From the NCBI GenBank assembly GCA_013329865.1, contig DUJJ01000169.1:7613-14359 (forward strand): a stretch of DNA of 6,747 nt, given 5' to 3'. The position numbers and the translations under genes were made by a program. The notes beneath the pieces are model-generated. The model did not search any database. It was not told the DNA's origin and saw nothing but the letters and a program-made list of their open reading frames with translations. Below, piece by piece: positions 1-6,395 of the stretch. This DNA is from Candidatus Poseidoniaceae archaeon. Lineage in GTDB: Archaea; Thermoplasmatota; Poseidoniia; Poseidoniales; Poseidoniaceae. Positions within the stretch are counted from its first letter, which is position 1. Each line of letters opens with the position of its first letter.

Positions 1-720
1 GGACCATCTTCACAAACCGCCATTTCATGGCCCAATGCTGGCTTACACACACTAACGGTTGTTGCGTATGACAATGATAACGAGAAGTCGGAGATAAGAA
101 CTGGTGTGGTGAACATCTCAAATCTTGCGCCAAGTATCGAACCACTAGGTTCGACCCAACCAATATTCGAGGATAATAACCTCACCTTTACTGCACAAGT
201 AACCGACACGGCATCGGATATCGACACATTAGAGGTATGCTGGGATTTAGATTCACTAGCAGATTCTAACGGCGATGGTCTTACCGACAATGACTGTGAC
301 CTAAGTGGCCTAGAAATGACTGCGTCTTGGCCAACTAGTGGTATTAGGTGGATTACTGCAACAGTAACTGATGATGACGGAGCCAGCGATTCGACCAGTA
401 TCAACGTCAGCGTCATCAATAGTGCTCCTCGAGCCAAGATTACCAATAGCACTGATGTGATGTCATTGAAGGAGGGCGACAATGTAACACTGTCAGGCTT
501 GACAACCACCGATACTGCATTTGATAAACTTACGCTACTGTATACTTGGGATAGTGACCACCTAGATTCGGACCTCGATGGCAACAACTTTGGCGATGTT
601 GATTATACTGGCGCCGAGTGGTTAATCGACGATTTACCAGCGGGAACTTGGACAATTACCCTCACTGTTACCGATGATGATGGAGAAATGAGTACAACAA
701 GCATTGACATCAAAGTGAAA
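1..720 (+). repeat. Tandem PKD-like repeats within the surface protein
   Basis: Three related units of roughly 100 codons run head to tail: a partial one at 1-120, then 121-417 and 418-720. Recognisable shared pieces are a Trp-Asp followed by a DxDxDG loop, a SWP/EWL strand about 20 residues later, the closing TVTDDDG strand, and an N(S/L)AP junction at the start of each full unit. The units have diverged at the DNA level, so this is an old protein-domain repeat and not a recent duplication. Confidence 0.7.
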
Positions 721-1248
721 GCCAAGCCTGCAGAGGGTATCTTGGAGAGTGTCAGTGATGCGGTTGGCGGTATTGGAACCCTAGTTATCGGAGTTCTAGG
801 TGTCGTTGTTGTCGGACTCGCTGCCTTCCTGCTGCTAACAAGGAACTCTGGTTCAAAGCCAGACAAATATTCTGACTTCGACTTACCAACATCAACGGTC
901 AGCCAATTTAGTGACCCAATCACTACGCCTACCGCAGATAGCGGTTTTGGACTATACCAAGCAGAATCAATTCAGCCGGACCCATACGCGGCTTACAATC
1001 CAACGCCTCAACCTGAACAAACCAGCATTCCTGTTGCCCAGCCAGCACCAAGTCAAACACTGGGCCCACCATTACCAGCAACTGGTTTGCCCGAAGGATG
1101 GACAATGGAACAATGGCAATACTACGGCGAGCAATACCTTGCTACTCAAACCAGTTCACAAGTGCAGCCGCAACCAACAATTACAGATACTACAACTCAA
1201 TCAGCAACAAGTTCCCAGGATAATGTTTGGGATGATTTAGATTTGTGA
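1..1248 (+). CDS. Cell-surface PKD-like repeat protein with C-terminal membrane anchor (5' partial)
   Basis: The frame is open from base 1, so the N-terminus lies outside the window. A GTG at 106 is in frame, but the residues before it are good repeat sequence, so it is not the start. The 415 visible residues hold the end of one PKD-like beta-sandwich repeat (to about residue 40) and two full ones (41-139 and 140-240). Each ends in a TVTDDDG-type strand. Both full repeats carry acidic DxNxDG or DxDxDG loops (88-96, 189-199), probably calcium sites. One hydrophobic helix follows (about 258-280, rich in V/G/L), then Arg-Asn and a long Gln/Pro/Thr-rich tail. The tail contains a short aromatic motif, GWTMEQWQYYGEQYL (366-380), and ends acidic. 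By topology the repeats are outside and the tail in the cytoplasm. PKD folds usually mediate adhesion or protein-protein contact; the ligand is unknown. Gene sepF begins nine bases after the stop. Confidence 0.85.
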   Translation, partial: GPSSQTAISWPNAGLHTLTVVAYDNDNEKSEIRTGVVNISNLAPSIEPLGSTQPIFEDNNLTFTAQVTDTASDIDTLEVCWDLDSLADSNGDGLTDNDCDLSGLEMTASWPTSGIRWITATVTDDDGASDSTSINVSVINSAPRAKITNSTDVMSLKEGDNVTLSGLTTTDTAFDKLTLLYTWDSDHLDSDLDGNNFGDVDYTGAEWLIDDLPAGTWTITLTVTDDDGEMSTTSIDIKVKAKPAEGILESVSDAVGGIGTLVIGVLGVVVVGLAAFLLLTRNSGSKPDKYSDFDLPTSTVSQFSDPITTPTADSGFGLYQAESIQPDPYAAYNPTPQPEQTSIPVAQPAPSQTLGPPLPATGLPEGWTMEQWQYYGEQYLATQTSSQVQPQPTITDTTTQSATSSQDNVWDDLDL

Positions 1249-1257
1249 TGTGGAATA

Positions 1258-1842
1258 ATGGCCAGTTTGTGGAGTTTTTTTGGATTGCCTGACCCTGACG
1301 CTCCACATAAACCAACGAAACCAGCAGAACCCACTGTAAGAGAGGAGCCGTCACTAACCAACCAATCGGAAACCGCGCAATCAAGACTGACAACAGAACC
1401 GCTTGCTGTTGAGCAACAACCTTTGACAGACTTACCCGAGATTGAAAATGCGCGCAAAATGGTACAGATGCCGAATAATTGGAGTGGACCATTAACTGCT
1501 GATGGCGAGCCATTTCACGATTTGGGAGTACAGAATCAGGCCAGGAAATCATTTCCGTCTAGAGCTCTGCGTTATGTTGCTCCAGATCAAATGAAACGCA
1601 TACCAACCCGGGGAATAGCCCAACGAATCGCTAATGGTGATACCATAATTGTCGACTTGAGAAGTCTTGTTCACATGGATTCTCATCAAAATGCTTGCCG
1701 AAGAGATTTGAAGATGATGACCGATGAGGTTGGCGTTGGTGTTTTTGCGCTTGACCAAGAAGACAAACTGCTGATGATTCCTGGAACAGATGTCGTCGTC
1801 GATATCAGTAATCACAGCTTGGGCATCAATCCTCTAATGTGA
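1258..1842 (+). CDS. sepF: SepF-like cell division protein (FtsZ membrane anchor)
   Basis: Archaeal SepF tethers FtsZ filaments to the membrane at the division site in lineages lacking FtsA. Three parts of this 194-residue protein fit. The N-terminus (MASLWSFFGL) can form the short amphipathic membrane-targeting helix. Residues 11-95 are a Pro/Glu/Gln/Thr-rich disordered linker. Residues 101-184 follow the SepF order beta-alpha-beta-alpha-beta-beta-beta: RALRYV, then an IAQRIANGD helix turn, the core strand TIIVDLRSL, a helix ending in DEVG, and the strands GVFALD, KLLMIPG and TDVVVD. The strand-helix pattern IA..I..GD.IIVDL is the best family signature. Length is usual for the family. The ATG lies nine bases after the preceding stop, with only a weak GTGAT pairing upstream, so the two genes are probably co-transcribed. 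The assignment is by pattern, not a profile search; another DUF552-type protein is the main alternative. Confidence 0.75.
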   Translation: MASLWSFFGLPDPDAPHKPTKPAEPTVREEPSLTNQSETAQSRLTTEPLAVEQQPLTDLPEIENARKMVQMPNNWSGPLTADGEPFHDLGVQNQARKSFPSRALRYVAPDQMKRIPTRGIAQRIANGDTIIVDLRSLVHMDSHQNACRRDLKMMTDEVGVGVFALDQEDKLLMIPGTDVVVDISNHSLGINPLM

Positions 1843-1852
1843 TATGCATATC
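1841..1852. promoter_or_regulatory. 12-base perfect palindrome overlapping the sepF stop
   Basis: GATATGCATATC is a perfect inverted repeat covering the last two bases of the sepF stop codon and the start of the 51-base gap before the next gene. It is AT-rich and centred about 47 bases before the GTG at 1894. It could serve as a TATA-like element or a dimeric regulator site for the membrane-protein gene. A role is inferred only; no matching second copy was noticed in the window. Confidence 0.3.
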
Positions 1853-1893
1853 GTCGGAAATCTGCTTAAAAAGGGGCATATTGTCGTACAAAT

Positions 1894-3183
1894 GTGGCCG
1901 GCCGATTTAAAGTTCCATTCTCCGGTTTGAGTGGTTCTTACATACCTCATTTTGCATCATCAATGATTATGATAATACCGTTTATGCTAACGGTTACTTG
2001 GCTTTCCGCAACAAATTCAGATTATTCATTCAGACAAAACAATTACCGCCTTGAGATTGCTTTTATTCTTACTGCCCTGATTTCACTAGGTTGGCTGATG
2101 TCGGTTTTGATAGGGATGATATTCGACTTGTTCCCAATCACTCACGATAGTGATGCGTATACCCACACTCATTCAAATCAGTATTTGCTGGTGAATATCA
2201 TTGGTCAGGTTTTGATAATGGGGGGGATATTTTCCAACAATCTTACACTCATGTTTGAGATGGTTACTGTCGGTTTAGTCCTGTTAACCTGGGGATTGAT
2301 TTCAATAGCATGGCCGAGTTGGAAACTACATATTGAATCCAAACAGAAGCAGATTAATTGTGGTAATATCGCCCTAATCCCCGCATTGTTGATACCTGTA
2401 TCGTCTCTAGTTGTTCTTGGATGTTGGATTTTCCGCAAAGAAACTGGACTGCTCGAGTTTGGATTTTCTTTCAATGTGGTTGTACAAATGGGGACAATTG
2501 CCCTAAGCCTAATCCTCGCACATTTTAATCGTCGCTTATCATGGGGACTAGTTAAATTCAGTGACTTTAGGCCCGTGGTTGCTATCTATCTTGTCCTAGC
2601 GCTAGGTCACTGCTTCTCCGTAATTATGTATGAACGTGGACAAGTAACTGAAGACCTGGCGAATATCAGCCAATCATTACCTTTCTTTTGGGCCTTCATA
2701 TCAACACGACCTGTGAAAATGCTGCGCAAGGCTGTGGGGAAAAATCCTCAACCACATTCTGCCCTAATTGGCTCTGCTCAGTGGTATTTTCTAATCGTGG
2801 GCGTGATGTCGATATTGCCAGATTTTGATGAGGGTAAATTCATCAATATTTCCTATGTAACACTAATCTTCTCCACGGTAATGCTGTCAATATGGGGATC
2901 AGGGATATATCTGCATAAAGACCATTTACACCAGTCAATTCATAACCGCTCAAAACTGTACAAAATGCTCGTTTTCAACTTCATTGGAGTCGGGTCTTTG
3001 TTCATGATAGGTTTCAGGATTACGATACTGGGGGAAGACACCGACCTTGTTTACTACTTTATGAGAAATTTCGCCCTAACTTCCATGATGATTTACATGG
3101 TGATAATATTGTTCAAAGATTTAGTATTGTCATTAGACACTTGGCACAGAATCCCAATGCACTATGAGCGCTACACCTCGTAA
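1894..3183 (+). CDS. Multi-pass (about 12-helix) membrane protein of unknown function
   Basis: I do not recognise this family. The 429 residues contain about twelve hydrophobic helices, near 18-38, 53-80, 95-115, 118-140, 158-180, 187-211, 225-246, 256-271 (weak), 294-309, 318-340, 354-378 and 385-410. Basic residues concentrate in the loops after helices 4, 6, 8 and 10, while acidic residues lie in the opposite loops. This predicts both termini in the cytoplasm. Two histidine clusters, H84/H91/H93 and H341/H344/H346/H350, fall in loops on that same cytoplasmic side. The size and helix count recall 12-helix transporters or heme/copper membrane proteins such as NnrS, but no diagnostic motif was found. 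An in-frame stop at 1867 limits the start; GTG at 1894 is the first plausible codon and leaves a soluble leader of about 17 residues. There is no clear ribosome site. The 3' end overlaps the convergent Maf gene by 13 bases. Confidence 0.75.
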   Translation: MAGRFKVPFSGLSGSYIPHFASSMIMIIPFMLTVTWLSATNSDYSFRQNNYRLEIAFILTALISLGWLMSVLIGMIFDLFPITHDSDAYTHTHSNQYLLVNIIGQVLIMGGIFSNNLTLMFEMVTVGLVLLTWGLISIAWPSWKLHIESKQKQINCGNIALIPALLIPVSSLVVLGCWIFRKETGLLEFGFSFNVVVQMGTIALSLILAHFNRRLSWGLVKFSDFRPVVAIYLVLALGHCFSVIMYERGQVTEDLANISQSLPFFWAFISTRPVKMLRKAVGKNPQPHSALIGSAQWYFLIVGVMSILPDFDEGKFINISYVTLIFSTVMLSIWGSGIYLHKDHLHQSIHNRSKLYKMLVFNFIGVGSLFMIGFRITILGEDTDLVYYFMRNFALTSMMIYMVIILFKDLVLSLDTWHRIPMHYERYTS

Positions 3184-3743
3184 TCACTGAGTTGAACCAG
3201 TCTCTCCATCGCATCCCCAGCAATACCCAGCACTGTTGCCTCATCGCCCTCTACCAATCGTGCATATCGACTCATGTCCCCCGCTAGGTCATATGAGCCA
3301 GCCTTACCGACCCACGAATTATTCAACACTAATTCAACTAAAGTCTCATCAGTCAGGGCATCAATCTCAACTATAGCTTCATTGAGGTGAAATTCCCACT
3401 TTGATTTGTAATAAATTCCTGTTGCTGTCCAAACTCTGTGCCGGCGGCCAGCTAGTCGATGCAACATTGCTGCTGCCTCAATAGCATCGTTAGCTTTACC
3501 CATTGCTCGCACATCAACGTCTGGGTCTTGGATCATTGTATCACTTACGACAATTAATTCATAATTGTCATCCAAGTGTGCTGCTGCAGCCTTTTTTTGG
3601 CAGATTTCCAACACCTGACCTGAAACGACGGTTGATTTTGACGTTTCATTAACCGAATCAATGCCCTCGCAAGTTAGGTTTGGGAATATTTGCCTAAGCA
3701 TCTCTGCCCTTCGTACAGACTTTGATGCAAGCCAAACCCTCAT
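3171..3743 (-). CDS. maf: Maf-family nucleoside triphosphate pyrophosphatase
   Basis: Maf proteins hydrolyse non-canonical or pyrimidine nucleoside triphosphates to the monophosphate and pyrophosphate, cleaning the cytoplasmic nucleotide pool. The 190 residues align end to end with the family: the phosphate-binding ASKSVRRAEML at 6-16 (usual form SxSPRR), Lys50/51 in the first helix, the metal-binding Asp68 in VVSDTM (usually ADT), GK at 82-83, LAGRRHRVWTATGI at 97-110, GKAGSYDLAG at 146-155, and EGDEATVLGI at 165-174. Length is typical. Two departures stand out: Pro of SxSPRR is Val, and the Gln (or Glu in the YceF group) of the GxYxIQG segment is Ala154, a site linked to substrate choice. 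The ATG at 3743 places the first strand (RVWLAS) where expected. No Shine-Dalgarno precedes it, so a leaderless mRNA is possible. It is divergent from the KaiC-like gene. Confidence 0.88.
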   Translation of the reverse strand: MRVWLASKSVRRAEMLRQIFPNLTCEGIDSVNETSKSTVVSGQVLEICQKKAAAAHLDDNYELIVVSDTMIQDPDVDVRAMGKANDAIEAAAMLHRLAGRRHRVWTATGIYYKSKWEFHLNEAIVEIDALTDETLVELVLNNSWVGKAGSYDLAGDMSRYARLVEGDEATVLGIAGDAMERLVQLSDYEV

Positions 3744-3814
3744 GGTAAATTACTAATTTCCCCAATCAATCAACCTTACTATTTGCCTCGTCAAATTTTA
3801 GACATATTCAAGTG
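3744..3814. promoter_or_regulatory. Divergent promoter region between maf and the KaiC-like ATPase
   Basis: This AT-rich gap separates two divergent starts and must hold promoters for both. AAATTTTA (3793-3800) and TTACTATTTG (3776-3785) are TATA-like candidates for the rightward gene. The first would put transcription start near 3823 and favour the ATG at 3845; the second fits a leaderless start near 3812-3815. Close to maf lies a perfect 13-base inverted repeat, AAATTACTAATTT (3747-3759), too near the maf start to be a normal TATA box for a leaderless message. Exact elements are uncertain. Confidence 0.4.
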
Positions 3815-4564
3815 ATGGACAACCTTCCGACAAATGGTGGCACAATGGCTGGACTGGAAAGAATACCAACTCACATTGAAGGATTAGATGAAAATATGCA
3901 GGGTGGTATCCCTCAAGGCCACATTTGTCTGGTTGCCGGGGCCTCAGGTGCAATGAAATCAAGCTTGACATTCTCGATGCTTTACAATGCAGTGCTGTAT
4001 GGGGAAACCAGTGGCATATACATAACTCTGGAACAGGGAAAGGAATCACTAAGAGCGCATATGAGCAATATGGGAATGAATGTGGATGACCCGCGCGTCA
4101 GAAATCGAATCGCAATAATTGACTTGGTTGACCTGCGCGTTCAGTTAGATGAACAGGGAATGAGTAATCGAGTTGACTGGATGGGACAACTGATTAAACA
4201 ATTGACATCATATCGCCAATCTATTGGCTTCGAATTGTTAGTTTTTGACTCACTTGGAGCCTTCTTTACGCTGACAAAAATGGAAAATCCGCGTGATGAA
4301 ATATTCAGACTTTTCGAAGCCGTCAGAAGACTGGAATTGACCTCCTTTTTCATCTGTGAGATGACTGGTGAGGACCACAAACAGTTTGGTGAATATGGTA
4401 TTGAAGACTACCTGTCAGATGGTGTCATACACCTAGTTATGGAGCGGTCAGCGGATGAAGTTAGTCGAAAGATGAGCGTCATAAAAATGCGCCATACCAA
4501 TCACCTGCTTGGCTATAAACCATTCAAATGGAAAGCAGAAGAACAACGATTTACGACACTCTGA
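3815..4564 (+). CDS. KaiC/RAD55-like single-domain RecA-superfamily ATPase
   Basis: The protein belongs to the KaiC/GvpD/RAD55 branch of RecA-fold ATPases, common in archaea as single-domain proteins of mostly unknown, probably signalling, role. Counting from the GTG at 3812, it shows the family entry IEGLDENMQGGIPQG (22-36), a P-loop GASGAMKSS (43-51), the strand YITLEQ with the catalytic-type Glu74, Walker B ELLVFDS (141-147), DGVIHL (203-208) and the closing RKMSVIKMRHTNH stretch (219-231). The P-loop has Met where GxxxxGK[ST] has Gly. A single ATPase domain of 240-250 residues is normal here; there is no second KaiC domain and no DNA-binding domain. The start is uncertain: GTG 3812, ATG 3815, or ATG 3845, which has GGTGG four bases upstream and gives the usual short KaiC N-terminus. 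The stop directly abuts the end of convergent glmS. The partner and output are unknown; it is not the KaiABC clock. Confidence 0.85.
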   Translation: MDNLPTNGGTMAGLERIPTHIEGLDENMQGGIPQGHICLVAGASGAMKSSLTFSMLYNAVLYGETSGIYITLEQGKESLRAHMSNMGMNVDDPRVRNRIAIIDLVDLRVQLDEQGMSNRVDWMGQLIKQLTSYRQSIGFELLVFDSLGAFFTLTKMENPRDEIFRLFEAVRRLELTSFFICEMTGEDHKQFGEYGIEDYLSDGVIHLVMERSADEVSRKMSVIKMRHTNHLLGYKPFKWKAEEQRFTTL

Positions 4565-6385
4565 CTACTCGACAGTTACTGATTTTGCTAGGTTCCTCGG
4601 CCTGTCCACGTCACAACCAAGCGCCAGTGCTGTGTGATACGAAATAAGTTGCAGCGGCACGACAGATAGAATCGGAGAGAGGTAATTGTTGACTTTCGGT
4701 ATTGCAATGTTGATATCCCCTTCATGGCTGATATCATCACCCTGTTCGTGAATTAGAATGATTTTTGCCCCTCTAGCCCGGCATTCATGGATCGCCGATA
4801 GAGATTTTTCCTTGACGTGGTCATTGGGGACAATGAAAATGACTGGACTGCCCTCTTCTAACAGCGCTATTGGGCCGTGTTTCATCTCTCCAGCAGGGTA
4901 TGCTAAGCATGGTATGTATGCCACCTCCATTAATTTTAATGCCCCTTCTTTTGCAACTGGGGCGGAAATACCTCGACCTAGAAATAACACACTTTTAGCG
5001 TGCATTACCGCATCTACTACTTCCATTATCGGGCCTTGGTTGGCAAGGTATTCCTCGATAAGATGAGGAATTTGTTGCAATCCGTTGATGATTTCTTTGC
5101 CCTTTTCCTTACTCAATGAACGTGACCTAGCAACCTGGATCGAAAATATCGTCAATGCCGCTATCATGTTTGAAAATGCCTTGGTTGATGCTACTGCTTG
5201 CTCAGGTCCCGAGTGAATGTATACTCCTTGACCACATTGTCGGGCAATAGATGAGCCAACAACATTCACTATCCCGTGCACAGCCCCACCCTTGAGTTGT
5301 ATTTCTTTCAACGCAGAAAGAGTGTCTGCAGTTTCACCTGATTGAGAAATCGCAAAATGTAGGGCATTTGGGTTGATAACTGGTTCGTTGGTCCTGAATT
5401 CGCTAGCGATGTGGGCTAATGAAGGGATTCTAGCTAGTGATTCAATCAAGAAACCGCCGATTTCTGCTGCATGGTATGCGGTTCCACAACCAATCAGTCT
5501 GACGTGTGGTAATTTAGACAGTTCTAGCGGGGATAATTTCAGTCCACCCAGCCTCCCGTTACCTCTAACCCTATCGAGTCTACCACTGATACACTGACGC
5601 AGTGAGTCTGGTTGTTCATAAATTTCCTTCAACATGTAATGCTCGAATTCACCTAGCTCAGCCTCTTGCCACTCTTCTTCCAGAACGGTAATATCCGTGT
5701 CAAAAGACTCGCCTCGGAGGTTACTCATGGTGATTTTATCTCTCGTAAGAGTTGCAATATCACCGTCTTCCATGAAAACTACTCTCTGAGTATGAGTCGC
5801 TAGGGCGTGTGGGTCACTGGAAACAAAAACCTCGCCATCACCCTGACCAATGATTAGTGGCGATCCGTTTCTAGCACACATAATTACATCATGCTCGATG
5901 AATATTGCACACAATCCCCAAGTCCCCACTAATTTGCTGAGCGTCCTACGCAGTGCGTCCGTTGGTGAATTATCCCTACCCAATTCATACTCTAAAATAT
6001 GTGATATGACTTCTGAATCTGTTTCGCTGTTCAACACCACACCTTTCTTTTTTAGCAGAGAACGCAGGGTTCGTGAATTCTCAATAATGCCGTTGTGAAC
6101 AATCACTACTTTGCCATTTTCCGACAAATGTGGATGAGCATTAGGGTCGGTTACCCCACCGTGTGTCGCCCAGCGGGTATGAGCGATACCGACATTGCCG
6201 ATTAATTTGGTTGGCAGGATTGATTGTAGTTCTGCAACTTTTCCGGTTTTTTTGAATATGTTAAAATCGTCGTTTTTCAAGGCCAATCCAGATGAATCAT
6301 AACCCCGATACTCTAAGCGTCTTAGGCCTTCCATCAAAATCGGAGCAGCCTGTCTAGGGCCCATGTAGGCAAAAATACCACACAT
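4565..6385 (-). CDS. glmS: Glutamine--fructose-6-phosphate aminotransferase (isomerizing)
   Basis: GlmS converts fructose-6-phosphate and glutamine to glucosamine-6-phosphate and glutamate, the first step towards UDP-GlcNAc for surface glycans and glycoproteins. All 606 residues are present, against about 609 in E. coli. The N-terminal glutaminase domain (1 to about 225) has Cys2 as nucleophile after Met removal, YRGYDS (26-31), HTRWATHG (69-76), HNGIIEN (97-103) and ETDSE (121-125). The first sugar-isomerase (SIS) domain carries GCGTAYHAA (299-307), SQSGETADT (347-355) and EQAVASTKAF (395-404). The second carries KEGALKLMEV (479-488) and EMKHGPIAL (500-508). The C-terminus is the invariant RPRNLAKSVTVE, with the substrate-binding Lys601. 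No catalytic residue is missing. The start is fixed because Cys must follow Met. AGGTGAGG lies upstream, and the zinc-ribbon gene ends eight bases earlier, which suggests co-transcription. Confidence 0.97.
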   Translation of the reverse strand: MCGIFAYMGPRQAAPILMEGLRRLEYRGYDSSGLALKNDDFNIFKKTGKVAELQSILPTKLIGNVGIAHTRWATHGGVTDPNAHPHLSENGKVVIVHNGIIENSRTLRSLLKKKGVVLNSETDSEVISHILEYELGRDNSPTDALRRTLSKLVGTWGLCAIFIEHDVIMCARNGSPLIIGQGDGEVFVSSDPHALATHTQRVVFMEDGDIATLTRDKITMSNLRGESFDTDITVLEEEWQEAELGEFEHYMLKEIYEQPDSLRQCISGRLDRVRGNGRLGGLKLSPLELSKLPHVRLIGCGTAYHAAEIGGFLIESLARIPSLAHIASEFRTNEPVINPNALHFAISQSGETADTLSALKEIQLKGGAVHGIVNVVGSSIARQCGQGVYIHSGPEQAVASTKAFSNMIAALTIFSIQVARSRSLSKEKGKEIINGLQQIPHLIEEYLANQGPIMEVVDAVMHAKSVLFLGRGISAPVAKEGALKLMEVAYIPCLAYPAGEMKHGPIALLEEGSPVIFIVPNDHVKEKSLSAIHECRARGAKIILIHEQGDDISHEGDINIAIPKVNNYLSPILSVVPLQLISYHTALALGCDVDRPRNLAKSVTVE

Positions 6386-6387
6386 AA

Positions 6388-6395
6388 CCTCACCT
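6388..6395 (-). promoter_or_regulatory. glmS: Shine-Dalgarno site for glmS overlapping the upstream stop
   Basis: Read on the minus strand, AGGTGAGG precedes the glmS ATG. Its AGGTGA core pairs with the 3' end of 16S rRNA (GGAGGTGA type) and ends four bases before the ATG. The first two bases of the site are the last two of the TAG stop of the zinc-ribbon gene. This is the clearest ribosome site in the window and fits an internal, translationally coupled gene of an operon. Confidence 0.6.

Noticed and set aside
911..1240. Plus-strand frame within the Gln/Pro-rich tail
   Set aside because: It is a frame shadow of repetitive Gln/Pro/Thr codons in the surface-protein gene, with no independent features.
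106..1248. GTG at 106 as the start of the first gene
   Set aside because: The frame is open to base 1, and residues before it (SWPNAGLHTLTVVAYDNDN) match the strand pattern of the later repeats, so the gene is truncated by the window.
1190..1552. Minus-strand open frames opposite the surface-protein tail and sepF
   Set aside because: They cross the junction of two well-supported plus-strand genes, show low-complexity composition and no recognisable domain.
1894..3183. Naming the membrane protein NnrS or a heme-copper oxidase subunit
   Set aside because: Only size, helix count and scattered histidines agree. The histidines lie in loops and not within helices as heme ligands would, and no family motif was found.
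3798..4380. Minus-strand open frames opposite the KaiC-like gene
   Set aside because: The overlying plus-strand protein has a full set of ATPase motifs; the antisense frames have none.
3815..4564. A circadian clock KaiC or RadA/RecA recombinase
   Set aside because: There is one ATPase domain only, no KaiA or KaiB gene nearby, and no helix-hairpin-helix or DNA-binding loops typical of RadA.
4758..6098. Plus-strand open frames opposite glmS
   Set aside because: glmS is complete with every catalytic motif; the antisense frames are short and without domains.
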